DNA of 64,000 bases from Thermoplasmata archaeon (GCA_036395115.1 DASWDU010000005.1:62001-126000), one strand, 5' to 3'. Shown: positions 33,823-43,438, counted from the stretch's first letter. Program-made: numbers and translations. Notes: generated by a model not told the origin, from the sequence alone.

Positions 33823-35511
33823 TCATCGGTGGGCGAAGTACGCTCGGACCTCGGCCGTGCTCACGTGGTCGATCCGCGCGAATCCGACCCGCTCGAACTG
33901 CACCACGTCATCGACCTTGAGGGTCGCGATTAGGGGTTCGCCGAGGCCCCGTCTTGCCTCCGGTGTCGGCGAATCGGACGCGTCCGGCAGGACCATATGG
34001 ACATTCACCCCGTGCGTGACCCACTGGATCTTGGGAATCTCCTTGTTCTCCATCGAGACGAATCGTGCGCGGTGGTCCAAGACGACGTTGCAGAAGTCCT
34101 TCAGACGCACCTCCTTCCCGCGGAACTTCTCGAAGTCCTCGCGGGCGACCTGGACCTTCGGACCCGCGGGAATCTCTCGCACGCCGCGGGCCGGGAAATC
34201 GGGGTGGAGCGGCGCCTTCACCCGCTCGATCGGCGGCAGTCCGGCGATCTGGACCGCAGTGGGATCGGGGACGAAGAAGTAGCGGTTCGCGTCCTTGTCG
34301 ATCAACTTGCGGTTCTCTGCGTACAGCGTCTCGGCGGGCACCTCGATGTCGTTCAGACTCAGGCCGAAAGAGAGCACGAACTCTCGGAGGGCCGCCGGCC
34401 GGATGCCCCGTCGGCGCAACGACTGCAAAGACCAGGTGCGAGGGTCGTCGATCCCGGTCAGGCGGCCGGCCGCGATTTCCTTTCGGTACCGCGACTTCGA
34501 GAGCTCGATGTCCTTGAACCGCAAGATGCCGAAATGCACGAACGCCGGACGGCGGGCAATCTCGAGGACATCCCAGATCCGCGCTTCCATCATGTCCTCC
34601 ATGACCAGGTCCTTGCCGCGGATCACGTGCGTGATCCCGAGCAGATGGTCGTCGACGGCCCAGGAGAACTCGAGCATCGGCCACACGCGGTACCGCGTCC
34701 CGACCCGCGGGTGCTCCCGCTCCGCGATCCGGAACAGGACGCGGTCGCGGAACGCGGGATTCGGATGGGCCATGTCCGTCTTCAGGCGGACGACGGCTTC
34801 GCCCTCGCCGTACTCCCCGGCGAGCATCGCCTTCCACATCGCGATCGTCTCGTCGACGTCCTGCGTGCGGTGCACGCACGCCCGCATCCCCTCGCGATTC
34901 TTGCGGAGCGTATCGGCGTCGCACTCGCACACGTACGCCTCGCCCGTCGCGAGGAGCTTCTCCGCCCACTCGTAGTGCAGCGGGATGCGGTCGCTCTTGT
35001 ACAGCACCTGATCGTACTCGACGCCGGCCCAATCGAGGCCCTCCTTCACCTGGTCGAACGCCTCCGGCAGGAGCGGCTTCTCCTCCGAGCCGATCGTGTC
35101 GTCGAAGACGAGCAGCAGCCGTCCATGGTAGCGTTTCGCGTACGCGTCGTTCAGGACGAACGCCCGCGCATTCCCGATGTGGAGCGGCCCGCTCGGATAT
35201 GGCGCGAGTCGGAGGACGACCTTGCCGTCCACCGCCCCGGGCAGCGGCGGGAGTTCCTTCGGCCCGACGTCGGCGCGGGCCCTCTCGAGGAGCTCCGGCG
35301 CGATCGACGTCAGCTCGGCACGTTGGGCGTCCGGGGAGAGGCGGTTCACCTCCGCGACGACGCGCTCGACCTCGCGCGCGGCCTCCTTCGCGCGGCTCCG
35401 CAACGACGGATCCTCCGAGAGCAACCGGCCGAGGACCGCCCTCGCGTCGGCCTTGCCGTCGTGGAGGACCGCATTCTGCAACGCGAACTTCCGCGCCGAG
35501 TTCACGGCCAC
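33823..35511 (-). CDS. gltX: Glutamyl-tRNA synthetase, archaeal type
   Basis: 562 aa from GTG 35511. Charges tRNA-Glu (and tRNA-Gln where no GlnRS exists). Class I signatures: LRLAPYPSGPLHIGNAR (the HIGH motif as HIGN) and the KMSKS variant ELSKSRYR. The N-terminal helical region RKFALQNAVLHDGKADARAV and the beta-barrel C-terminus, rather than a helical anticodon domain, mark the archaeal/GlnRS-like group. An ATG at 35568 is in frame but lies upstream of the TATA-like TTCTTTAACC (about 35542-35533), which predicts transcription from about 35510, so GTG 35511 is preferred, as a leaderless start. Confidence 0.94.
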   Translation of the reverse strand: MAVNSARKFALQNAVLHDGKADARAVLGRLLSEDPSLRSRAKEAAREVERVVAEVNRLSPDAQRAELTSIAPELLERARADVGPKELPPLPGAVDGKVVLRLAPYPSGPLHIGNARAFVLNDAYAKRYHGRLLLVFDDTIGSEEKPLLPEAFDQVKEGLDWAGVEYDQVLYKSDRIPLHYEWAEKLLATGEAYVCECDADTLRKNREGMRACVHRTQDVDETIAMWKAMLAGEYGEGEAVVRLKTDMAHPNPAFRDRVLFRIAEREHPRVGTRYRVWPMLEFSWAVDDHLLGITHVIRGKDLVMEDMMEARIWDVLEIARRPAFVHFGILRFKDIELSKSRYRKEIAAGRLTGIDDPRTWSLQSLRRRGIRPAALREFVLSFGLSLNDIEVPAETLYAENRKLIDKDANRYFFVPDPTAVQIAGLPPIERVKAPLHPDFPARGVREIPAGPKVQVAREDFEKFRGKEVRLKDFCNVVLDHRARFVSMENKEIPKIQWVTHGVNVHMVLPDASDSPTPEARRGLGEPLIATLKVDDVVQFERVGFARIDHVSTAEVRAYFAHR

Positions 35512-35642
35512 GTGCGTCCGGAGCGGCGGGGCGGTTAAAGAATCTTCGACCGAGGGGCCGTATCGCAACCCCGGCGTGGGCCGCCGTGTTCCCGCGGCTG
35601 AGACCGTCCCCGCCCGCCGACTCTCGGGAATTCGCCTAAGGA

Positions 35643-36614
35643 ATGTTTATGGTCCACGGGACGCACGTCTTCCTCGTGGGTCGATGGTGGGGTCGCCTCT
35701 CCCCACGGGAACGCGCGGGGGTCGCGTTCGCGGTGTGGGCGTTCGCCTTCTTCGCCCTCTCCGTCGCGGCCGCGACCCCGGGCGGGCCTCTCGCTGCGCT
35801 TACCGCGGACGACCTCCATCCGATCGTCGGGCAGACCGTGCACTTCGACGCGTCCGCGAGCGTGTCGCACGACGAAGGCCTTGGGCGGATCGTCTCGTAC
35901 CGATTCGACTTCGGCGACGGCGCGGGCACGGCGGGGCAGATTCCCGCGACGGCGGGCCACGCCTATGCGGACGTCGGCCCGAGGCGGGCGATCGTCATCG
36001 TGCGCGACGCCCGGGACAACGTCGGCACGGCGTCCGTGACGATCGACGTGCGGCCGAGGCCCACGCCGACCGGACCCGAGCCGGACCTCACGCCGAGCGC
36101 CGCGTCGACGGATCCCGGGAGCCCGCTCGAAGGCCAGGTGGTCAGCGTCGGGATCACGATCGTGAACCACGGCGGTGCGACGGCGGATTCCGCGACGATC
36201 GACGTCTACGACGCGCGGCCGGACGGCACGACGGTCGCGATCGGCCAGATCGCGCTGCCCCAGCCCCTTGCCGCCGGCTCGTCGGCCACGGTCTACTCGC
36301 AGTCGTTCCTCGCCGTCGGTGTAGGGGACCACGCGATCCGGATCGTCGTCGGCAACGTGACGCCGACGGAATCGAACACAAGCGACAACGCGCGGGAAAT
36401 CCCGATGACCGTACGCGCATCGACCGGATCGCCTCCGAACGGCGGCGAGATCCCGCTCGGCAACGTGGCGGTCATCGTCGGCTTGCTCGCAGCCGCCATC
36501 GCCGCACTCGTCGGGGCCGCCATCCTGCTCACGCGTCCGCGCAAGCGGAGACCGCTCGAACCGCCACCCGCCGAGCCGCCGGACGAGTCGCCGCCGCCGA
36601 TCTGGCCCCCCTAG
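35643..36614 (+). CDS. Membrane-anchored PKD/CARDB-domain surface protein
   Basis: 323 aa. N-terminal signal or anchor helix AGVAFAVWAFAFFALSVAAA; a PKD-like domain (VGQTVHFDASASVSHDEG ... YRFDFGDGAG ... HAYADVG); a CARDB-like domain (DLTPSAASTDP ... SVGITIVNHGGATADSATID); a C-terminal helix (VAVIVGLLAAAIAALVGAAIL) and a proline-rich cytoplasmic tail. PKD and CARDB domains mediate adhesion or binding on archaeal and bacterial surfaces. Starts at ATG 35643; a second in-frame ATG is at 35649. Divergent from gltX. Confidence 0.8.
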   Translation: MFMVHGTHVFLVGRWWGRLSPRERAGVAFAVWAFAFFALSVAAATPGGPLAALTADDLHPIVGQTVHFDASASVSHDEGLGRIVSYRFDFGDGAGTAGQIPATAGHAYADVGPRRAIVIVRDARDNVGTASVTIDVRPRPTPTGPEPDLTPSAASTDPGSPLEGQVVSVGITIVNHGGATADSATIDVYDARPDGTTVAIGQIALPQPLAAGSSATVYSQSFLAVGVGDHAIRIVVGNVTPTESNTSDNAREIPMTVRASTGSPPNGGEIPLGNVAVIVGLLAAAIAALVGAAILLTRPRKRRPLEPPPAEPPDESPPPIWPP

Positions 36615-36696
36615 TGGGACCGGCGCGGAACCGCTTCCGTCGAGGGCCCCGCAACGCCTAAAGAGCCGGACCGGTTTCGCGGGCGAGAGGACTTGC

Positions 36697-37971
36697 ATGA
36701 CGCTGCGCGAGTGGCTGGAACGGTTCTCCGACGACGTCATCCGGATCGAGGCGGACACGAGCCGCGATCTCGCAGCGACCCGCGTCCTGTTGCGAGAGCC
36801 CCGCAGGCCCGTCCACTTTCGATCGATCGACGGATCCGAGGCCGTCGGGAACCTGTGGTCGACCCGGGCGCGCGTGGCCGCGGCGCTCCGTACGCCGGTC
36901 GAGTCGCTGCTCCCCCGGCTCATGGAAGCACAAGCCCATCCGGGCGACACGCGGATCGTCGATCGCGGGGGCTTCTTCGACCACGCGTCGACCGACGTGA
37001 ACCTGCTCGATCTCCCGGTGCCGAAGCTGTTCCCGCGAGATGCGGGTCGATACATTACCGCCGGTGTCTGGGTCGCGGAATGGCAAGGAGTCCGCAACCT
37101 CTCGTTCCATCGGGTTCTCCTGCTCGACGAGACCCGGGGAGCGTGCCGCATCGTCCCGCGTCATCTGCGGCACATGTACAACGAGGCCATGAAGACGGGC
37201 GAGGAGCTCAAGGTCGCCGTCTGCATCGGCCTCGATCCGTGGAACCTCCTCGCGGGCGGGACCTCCGTCGAGTACGGGGTCGATGAAAGTCGAATCGCAT
37301 CTGCACTGACGCAATCCTGCCTCGCCAAGCCTGTCGACATGGTCCGCATCAAAAACGGACTCACCGTGCCGGCGGAGGCGGAGTACGTCCTCGAGGGTCG
37401 CCTGATCAACGAGACGCATGACGAGGGCCCATTCGTCGATGCAGTCCGGACGTACGACCGCGTCCGCAAGGAGCCCGTCCTCGTCGTCGAGCGCATCTAT
37501 CACCGGAACGACCCGATCTTTCACATCATCGTCGGCGGCCTCGACGAGCACTTCATGTTCATGGGCATGCCGCGCGAACCTGTTATCTATCAAGCGGTCT
37601 CCCGTGCGGTACCGCACGTGAAGGCGGTCCGCTTGACGGAGGGCGGGTGCGCCTGGCTGCACGGCATCGTGTCGATCCGCAAGCAGCACCAGGGGGACGG
37701 CAAGAACGCCATAATGGCGGCGTTCGGCGCGCACACGTCGATGAAACAGGTCGTCATCGTCGACGAGGACATCGACGTCTTCGACGACCGCGACGTCGAG
37801 TGGGCGATCGCCACGCGGTTCCAGGCGGACCGCGGCCTCGTCGTGCTGCATGGGGTCCGTGGCTCGTCGATCGACCCGAGCGCCCACGACGGCTTCACGT
37901 CGAAGGTCGGCATCGACGCGACGAAGCCCATCGGCGCGGATGCGGCGATGTTCGACAAGGCGACCCTGTGA
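36697..37971 (+). CDS. UbiD-family decarboxylase (prenylated-FMN dependent)
   Basis: 424 aa. UbiD enzymes add or remove CO2 on unsaturated acids using prenyl-FMN. Features: VNLLDLPVPKLFPRDAGRYI, SFHRVLLLDE, the VPAEAEYVLEGRL strand followed by THDEGPF, and a C-terminal KVGIDATKPIG segment. In many archaea the UbiD homologue decarboxylates trans-anhydromevalonate 5-phosphate in the modified mevalonate pathway, which is a sensible guess because this lineage must make isoprenoid lipids. The UbiX flavin prenyltransferase and other pathway genes are not in the window. A TATA-like GCCTAAAG lies at 36656-36663. Confidence 0.86.
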   Translation: MTLREWLERFSDDVIRIEADTSRDLAATRVLLREPRRPVHFRSIDGSEAVGNLWSTRARVAAALRTPVESLLPRLMEAQAHPGDTRIVDRGGFFDHASTDVNLLDLPVPKLFPRDAGRYITAGVWVAEWQGVRNLSFHRVLLLDETRGACRIVPRHLRHMYNEAMKTGEELKVAVCIGLDPWNLLAGGTSVEYGVDESRIASALTQSCLAKPVDMVRIKNGLTVPAEAEYVLEGRLINETHDEGPFVDAVRTYDRVRKEPVLVVERIYHRNDPIFHIIVGGLDEHFMFMGMPREPVIYQAVSRAVPHVKAVRLTEGGCAWLHGIVSIRKQHQGDGKNAIMAAFGAHTSMKQVVIVDEDIDVFDDRDVEWAIATRFQADRGLVVLHGVRGSSIDPSAHDGFTSKVGIDATKPIGADAAMFDKATL

Positions 37972-38014
37972 TGCGCCTCGACCCCTCGGTGATAACCCCA
38001 ATCGCCGAGCCGGT

Positions 38015-38048
38015 GCATTCCACTACATGTAATGCGAGGATGTAATAG
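38015..38048. promoter_or_regulatory. Promoter/operator region of vapBC
   Basis: An imperfect palindrome, GCATT...AATGC (38015-38035) with the self-complementary core TACATGTA (38024-38031), precedes a TATA-like TGTAATAGG (38041-38049). The ATG of the antitoxin is 15 nt further on. Such sites are typically bound by the VapBC complex itself. Confidence 0.5.
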
Positions 38049-38063
38049 GCCTTCAGACATTGC

Positions 38064-38315
38064 ATGTTCGTGACCATCACTAAGAGAGTCATCCAGACAG
38101 AGGTTGATTCCGCATTGTACGACTTCGTCGTCAAGGCAGCGAAGGCCAAGGGAATCACGCTCAAGGAGGCCACCCGCGAAGCGCTTCGTCGATGGGCCGC
38201 GATAGAAGGAGACCTCTCTTGGGATCCCCTCTTCGACCTCACGAAGACGGTCAAGTCGAAGAAGGCGACCGATTCGTCGAAGGTCGACGAAATTCTCTAC
38301 GGCAAGAGACGATGA
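38064..38315 (+). CDS. vapB: VapB-type antitoxin
   Basis: 83 aa. The N-terminus ITKRVIQTEVDSALYDFVVKAAKAKGITLKEATREALRRW is a ribbon-helix-helix-like DNA-binding unit; the C-terminal half (LSWDPLFDLTKTVKSKK) is likely the toxin-wrapping tail. It overlaps the toxin gene by 4 bp (ATGA), the usual antitoxin-first arrangement. The pair should repress its own promoter (38015-38048). Confidence 0.85.
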   Translation: MFVTITKRVIQTEVDSALYDFVVKAAKAKGITLKEATREALRRWAAIEGDLSWDPLFDLTKTVKSKKATDSSKVDEILYGKRR

Positions 38316-38725
38316 AGTTATTTCTCGACTCCGGTGCGCTCATCGCGCGGGCGATCAAGAACGACACAAACCACGAAGCCGCCAAGCAGGTATTTCACCG
38401 GCTTTCGCGGCGGAAGCTACCCTACCGCCTCCTTTATACTTCGAACTTCGTGATTGACGAGACGTTGACGTTTCTGCTCTACCGGGCCGGCGCGCGCACG
38501 GCGCTCGCCGTCGTGACCTGGATAAGGGAGTCCCCCAATGTCCGCGTGCTTCATGTATCCGAGGAAATCGAGCCCATCGTCGATCGGGAGTTTCGTCGCC
38601 ACGCCCCGTCGGGGGTCTCGTATACGGATTGCGCCACGAAGGTGCTCATGGAGCGGGAGTCGATCGATACCGCGTTCGGATTCGATCGAGACCTCGAGGC
38701 CCTCGGTTTCCATCGGCTCCCGTAG
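38312..38725 (+). CDS. vapC: VapC-type PIN-domain toxin
   Basis: 137 aa from ATG 38312. PIN-domain ribonuclease: first Asp in MKLFLDSGALI, conserved Glu in NFVIDETLTFL, third acidic residue in SYTDCATKV and a final Asp in FGFDRDLEALG. These four acidic residues form the metal site. VapC toxins cleave tRNA or rRNA, stopping translation; the target here is unknown. All catalytic residues are intact, so it should be active. Confidence 0.9.
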   Translation: MKLFLDSGALIARAIKNDTNHEAAKQVFHRLSRRKLPYRLLYTSNFVIDETLTFLLYRAGARTALAVVTWIRESPNVRVLHVSEEIEPIVDREFRRHAPSGVSYTDCATKVLMERESIDTAFGFDRDLEALGFHRLP

Positions 38726-38890
38726 TCGAACCCATAACGGTTCCCGGCGAGCGAGGCACTCGATACAACCCCGGTGTCCCTCGCGGACTCCGCGATGATC
38801 GAGGAATCGACCCCGGGAACGCGGGGCGATGTGCGCCCGCCGAAAATCGCGGGTCAAGGTTCATATGAACCTCCCTTATCGCGAACGACG

Positions 38891-41533
38891 ATGCGGGCGG
38901 CGGTCTCCCTCCTCCTCGCCGTGCTCCTCGTCGGGCCCATCCCCCTCGCGTTCGCGCGCGATGCGCCGGCGCACGTGGACCCGCCGCGGGACGCGCGCCC
39001 CCACCTGATGCCGCCGCGGCCCGGCGTGCAGACGTGGCCGAGCGGCACGCGCCAAGGCAATCCGATCTTGCCGCCGTCTCCCGTTCAGACGACCGGCACG
39101 GTCCGCGTCCTCGTGCTGCTCGTCGACTTCACGGACGTCGCGCCGTTGTACACCGGCGCGTACTTCACCGCATTCTTCAACGATGCCTCGCCGGGAGCCC
39201 GTTCCCTCCAGGCATACTACCAGGAGGTCTCCCTCGGCGCGCTGACGGTCCAGGCGACCGTCATCACGACGTGGTTCGACAGCGTGCACCCGATGGCGGA
39301 CTACGGCGCGGACAGCGCGAAGCCCCCCGACGATGCGAACGGTGACATCTACCGTCTCGTCACGGAGACGGTGCGGCTCGCCGACCCGATCGTCGACTTC
39401 GCGCCGTTCGACACGGACGGCGACGGCGTCGTGGACCACCTCGTCATCGTGCACGCCGGCGACGGCCAGGAGGCCGGGGGCAGCTCCGATCTGATCTGGT
39501 CCCACCGATGGGCCGTGTACGACGCGGACCCGGCCCTCCCCGGCACGCAGACGCTGATCGCCGACGGCGTCCAGATCTTCGGATACACGATGGTGGCCGA
39601 ATCGTCCCCGGTCGGGGTCGTGGCGCACGAGTTCGGCCACGACCTTGGCCTCCCGGACCTATACGACACGGACGGCTCCTCGGACGGCGCCGGCCTGTGG
39701 GACATCATGGCCGGCGGCTCCTGGAACGGCGTGCCCGCCGGCACGTCGCCCGCGGACATGAGCGCCTGGTCCCGCATCCGCCTCGGCTGGATCACGCCGA
39801 CCTCCGTGACGACGGCGCTCATCGGCACGTCGATCGCGCAGGCCGAGACCTCCGGGGCGGGGGTCTTTCGGCTCTCGATCCCCGGCGCGTCGCCCCTCGA
39901 ATACTTCCTGGTCGAGAACCGCGAACCGTACGGCTTCGACGCGGCCCTGCCGGGCAGCGGGCTCCTGATCTGGCACGTCGACGACGCGCTTAGTTCGAAC
40001 GAGGTCGACACGCATCGGCTCCTCGACCTCCTCGAGGCGGACGAGGGCCTCACTGGGGATCGCCCGACGGACGCCGGAGATCCGTGGCACGACACGGCGA
40101 ACGGCTGGGGCCCGGACACGAACCCGGACAGCCGCGCGTATTCCGGGTCGGACACCGGCTGGCGGGTCCGGGACGTCTCCGCGAGCGGCGCGACAATGAC
40201 CGCGACGATCGCGAGCGGGGTGACGCGGGACTTGGCGGTCTCGGCGATCCGCGTGCCGCTCCTCGAGGCCGTCGGGACGAGGGTGAACGTCTGGGTCGAC
40301 GTGCGCAACGACGGGGCGCAGGCCTCGGATGTGCGGGTGGACATCGGCGTGTACCTCGACTCCGTCGCGACGGCGTCGCTCATCGTGCGGCAGACCTTCT
40401 TCCGCCCCGCCGTCGCCGCGCAGACGACGACCGCCTTCTCCCTGAACTTCACCCCGACCGTCGCCGGCCGATACCTCGTGATCGCGTCCCTCGTCGGCGC
40501 GGCCGACGATATCCCGACGAACGACGAGCGCGCCGCCCACGTCCTCGTGGCGGCGACGATCCCCTTCCGCGACGCCGTCGAGGCGGGCGCGGGCGGATGG
40601 ACGCTCGACGGCTCCTCGACGGACGCGCACCGCTGGCAGATCGTGAACGACACGGACCCCGACGGCGCGGCGCACAGCCGCACCCACGCGTGGCGGTTCG
40701 GGTACGTCAACACGCTCTTCCCGAACCTCTTCCCTCCGGAGTGGCACACGCTCACGTCGCCCTCGATCAACGTGACCGCCGGTCCCACGTTCCTGATCTT
40801 CTTCGGCCGGTACGACCTGACGGGCCGGACGGTGCCCGTCCTCCCGATCGGATCGAACGACACGGACGATGCGTACGTCGAGGTGAGCGTCGCCGGCGGG
40901 CCGTGGATCGCCCTCGTCCACTACAGCGGGCGCGACCTCACGTGGCGGGGGATCTCGTTCGACCTGACGGCAAACATTACCGGCCCGACGACCCTCCGGA
41001 TTCGGTTCCGGGTCAGCGCGAACGTGCTGGCGAATGCGGGCGGGTGGTGGATCGACGACGTCACCGTGGCGTCCTCGGGACTCGGACGCGCGGTCCTCCT
41101 CCTCGGGGCGTCGGGCCCCTACCAGGGCGCCGCGAGCGGGACCGTCCGGGTCGGCGTGAAGGTGGCCAACGTCGGCGATGTCGAGACGGTCTTCCGCCTC
41201 GACGCGGCGCTGCCGGCGGGCTGGACCGCCACCCTTGCGGGCGAGCCTCCGGGACCGCTCTCGGGCCATCTCGTCCGGCTCGCGCCGGACAACGACGCCT
41301 CGCTCCGGGTCGACATCGTGCTCCCGTGGAACGCGGCTTCGGGCGCGCTCGTCTCGGTCCCGATCAACGCGACGGCCGTCGGCGACGCGAACGCGAATGC
41401 GTCGCTCGTCGTGCAGGTGCGCCTCGCTGGCTTTTCGATCGAGCTGCTCCTCGCCGCCGGCTCCATCGCGGCCATCGCCCTCGCAACCGTCGTGATCTTC
41501 GGCCTGAGGCGCCTGAGGCGTCCGCCGGTCTAG
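38891..41533 (+). CDS. M6-family secreted metalloprotease with Ig-like domains and membrane anchor
   Basis: 880 aa from ATG 38891; the open frame from 38774 upstream has no signal peptide logic. Signal peptide AAVSLLLAVLLVGPIPLAFA. The zinc site VGVVAHEFGHDLGLPDLYD has HEFGH at residues 246-250 and the Asp of HxxGLPD as third ligand, the M6 (immune-inhibitor-A-like) pattern. The C-terminal half has a CARDB-like domain (LAVSAIRVPLLEAVGTRVN), a MAM/jelly-roll-like domain with paired Trp (GGWTLDGSSTDAHRW), and a further Ig-like domain, then an anchoring helix (ELLLAAGSIAAIALATVVIFG) with basic tail. A peptide-scavenging enzyme kept at the cell surface. Confidence 0.92.
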   Translation: MRAAVSLLLAVLLVGPIPLAFARDAPAHVDPPRDARPHLMPPRPGVQTWPSGTRQGNPILPPSPVQTTGTVRVLVLLVDFTDVAPLYTGAYFTAFFNDASPGARSLQAYYQEVSLGALTVQATVITTWFDSVHPMADYGADSAKPPDDANGDIYRLVTETVRLADPIVDFAPFDTDGDGVVDHLVIVHAGDGQEAGGSSDLIWSHRWAVYDADPALPGTQTLIADGVQIFGYTMVAESSPVGVVAHEFGHDLGLPDLYDTDGSSDGAGLWDIMAGGSWNGVPAGTSPADMSAWSRIRLGWITPTSVTTALIGTSIAQAETSGAGVFRLSIPGASPLEYFLVENREPYGFDAALPGSGLLIWHVDDALSSNEVDTHRLLDLLEADEGLTGDRPTDAGDPWHDTANGWGPDTNPDSRAYSGSDTGWRVRDVSASGATMTATIASGVTRDLAVSAIRVPLLEAVGTRVNVWVDVRNDGAQASDVRVDIGVYLDSVATASLIVRQTFFRPAVAAQTTTAFSLNFTPTVAGRYLVIASLVGAADDIPTNDERAAHVLVAATIPFRDAVEAGAGGWTLDGSSTDAHRWQIVNDTDPDGAAHSRTHAWRFGYVNTLFPNLFPPEWHTLTSPSINVTAGPTFLIFFGRYDLTGRTVPVLPIGSNDTDDAYVEVSVAGGPWIALVHYSGRDLTWRGISFDLTANITGPTTLRIRFRVSANVLANAGGWWIDDVTVASSGLGRAVLLLGASGPYQGAASGTVRVGVKVANVGDVETVFRLDAALPAGWTATLAGEPPGPLSGHLVRLAPDNDASLRVDIVLPWNAASGALVSVPINATAVGDANANASLVVQVRLAGFSIELLLAAGSIAAIALATVVIFGLRRLRRPPV

Positions 41534-41571
41534 TCGAAAAGGTTATTCGCGCCCCCCGTCGTCGGGCGGAC

Positions 41572-43272
41572 GTGTTCGTGACGCACGCGCTCCTCCGGCG
41601 GGGGGCCGTCGAGGAGCGCGCGTACCAGGTGAACATCGCCCGCGCGTGCCTCGAGCGGTCCACGCTCGTCGTCCTCCCGACGGGCATGGGGAAGACGGTG
41701 GTCGCCGCGATGGTCATCGCGGAGGTCCTCCGTAGCAAGGGCGGCAAGATCCTCTTCCTCGCGCCGACGAAGCCGCTCGTCGAGCAGCACGCGGCCTCGC
41801 TCCGCGAGATGCTCGTCATCGACCGGATCGAGCTGTTCACCGGCGAAGCGACCGCGCCGGAAGATCGCGAGCTCATGTGGCGGGAAGACAAGATCGTCGT
41901 CTCGACGCCGCAGGTCATCCGGAACGATCTCCGGGCCGAGCGCATATCCCTGGACGACGTCTCCCTGATCGTCTTCGACGAGGCCCACCGGGCGGTCGGC
42001 GACTACGCCTACGTCGACGTCGCGGCCGCGTACAAGGAGGTCCCGGGACGCCTCGTCCTCGGGATGACCGCCTCGCCGGGCGCGAGCGCGGAGAAGATCC
42101 TGGAGGTGTGCGGGAACCTCGGCATCACGGCCGTCGAGATCCGCACGGAATACGACGCGGACGTCGTGCCGTACCAGCATGCACTCGCGTTCGAGCGCGT
42201 GGAGGTCGACGCCCCGGACGTCTCGAAGGAGATCCGCGGACTCCTGGAGACCGTGTACGAGGAGCAGGTCGGACGCCTCAAGAAACTCGGTTTTCTCGCG
42301 GGCAAGCCGAAGGTCACGCTCAAGGACTTGCTCGCGGTCGGGGACGAGGCCCGCCGCAAACTCGACTCCGGTATTAAGGACGGCCGGCTGTACGGCGCGA
42401 TGACGGCGCAGGCGATCGCGATGAAGGCGAACCATGCGATTGAGCTCGCGGAGACGCAAGGGCTCGGCTCCCTCCGGTCGTACTTCGAGAAGATGGAGGC
42501 CGAGTCCAAATCGAAGGCGGACGTCCAGTTCTTGAAACACGCGAAAGTGCAGGAAGCGATCAAGCTCGCCCGCGAGACGGACGTCGAGCACCCGAAGCTC
42601 GCGAAGACGGCGTGGGTCGTGCGCGAGCAGTTCATGAAGAAAGCGGATTCGAAGATCATCGTCTTCGCGCACTACCGCGAGACCGCGGATCGGGTGACGC
42701 AGGACCTCGCTCGCATCCCCGGCGTGCGACCGATGCGGTTCGTCGGGCAAGCCTCGCGCGGCGAGGACGTCGGGCTGTCGCAGAAGCAACAGGTCGATAT
42801 CCTCGAGAAGTTCCGGGCCGGCGAGGTGAACGTGATCGTCGCGACGTCGATCGGGGAGGAGGGCCTCGACATCCCGCAAGTCGATCTCGTCGTCTTCTAC
42901 GAGCCGGTGCCGTCGGAGATCCGGACGATCCAGCGGCGCGGGCGCACCGGGCGGAGCGCGGCGGGTCGCGTCGTGATGCTCGTGACGAGGGACACGCGGG
43001 ACGAGGCGTACTTCTACAGCGCCCGCCGCAAGGAGCGGCGGATGCACCAGGAACTCGACCGACTTCGGCGTGAGCTGAAACAGAAGATCTTCGTCGGCGA
43101 GCCCGGCGGCGAGACGTTCGCGGTGGCGTCGCCGGAGGCCCGCATCGAGGCGCTCCGGGAAGCGACGCGGGAGGACGCCGCCCCGCCGCCGTCTCCGCCG
43201 CCTCCGCCTCCCGCGCGCGAGCGCAGGACCTCCCGCGAGAAGAAAGGCCAGACCACCGTCGAGGAGTTTTGA
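41572..43272 (+). CDS. Hef-type superfamily 2 helicase lacking the nuclease domain
   Basis: 566 aa from GTG 41572. It has helicase motifs I (LPTGMGKTVVA), Ia (FLAPTKPLVEQHA), II (FDEAHRA), III (GMTASPG), and in the second RecA domain V (VIVATSIGEEGLD) and VI (QRRGRTGRS), with a helical insert between domains as in Hef/FANCM. These enzymes remodel stalled forks and recombination branches. The C-terminal XPF nuclease and HhH domains of full Hef are missing. The last residues GQTTVEEF resemble a PCNA-interaction motif. A TATA-like GGTTATTC (41541-41548) predicts a leaderless GTG start. The much longer open frame upstream is antisense-like noise over the protease gene. Confidence 0.92.
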   Translation: MFVTHALLRRGAVEERAYQVNIARACLERSTLVVLPTGMGKTVVAAMVIAEVLRSKGGKILFLAPTKPLVEQHAASLREMLVIDRIELFTGEATAPEDRELMWREDKIVVSTPQVIRNDLRAERISLDDVSLIVFDEAHRAVGDYAYVDVAAAYKEVPGRLVLGMTASPGASAEKILEVCGNLGITAVEIRTEYDADVVPYQHALAFERVEVDAPDVSKEIRGLLETVYEEQVGRLKKLGFLAGKPKVTLKDLLAVGDEARRKLDSGIKDGRLYGAMTAQAIAMKANHAIELAETQGLGSLRSYFEKMEAESKSKADVQFLKHAKVQEAIKLARETDVEHPKLAKTAWVVREQFMKKADSKIIVFAHYRETADRVTQDLARIPGVRPMRFVGQASRGEDVGLSQKQQVDILEKFRAGEVNVIVATSIGEEGLDIPQVDLVVFYEPVPSEIRTIQRRGRTGRSAAGRVVMLVTRDTRDEAYFYSARRKERRMHQELDRLRRELKQKIFVGEPGGETFAVASPEARIEALREATREDAAPPPSPPPPPPARERRTSREKKGQTTVEEF

Positions 43273-43321
43273 CCCGTTCGATTTATACTCCTCACGCTCC
43301 TACGAGGCCGCAAGGCCCGCG

Positions 43322-43432
43322 ATGGTCCGCTGCCCCGAATGCGGATGGGAGATCGATCCGGACGACGAGATGTGCCCGAACTGCGGCGCGTACCTCGCCG
43401 ACTATGAGGACCTCGAGCCGAAGAACGAGTGA
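43322..43432 (+). CDS. Tiny zinc-ribbon protein (36 aa)
   Basis: Too short for routine gene calling but convincing: MVRCPECGWEIDPDDEMCPN begins it and a second CxxC (CPNCG) completes a four-Cys zinc ribbon, followed by an acidic tail ending PKNE. A TATA-like TTTATA at 43282-43287 lies 35-40 nt upstream, so it may have its own promoter. It sits between the helicase and the convergent zinc-ribbon gene, 6 bp from the latter's stop. Role unknown. Confidence 0.7.
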   Translation: MVRCPECGWEIDPDDEMCPNCGAYLADYEDLEPKNE

Positions 43433-43438
43433 GACGCC

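Noticed and set aside
40084-41571. Long frame in front of the helicase
   Set aside because: It overlaps the M6 protease in another frame and is Arg/Pro-rich; promoter and homology point to GTG 41572.
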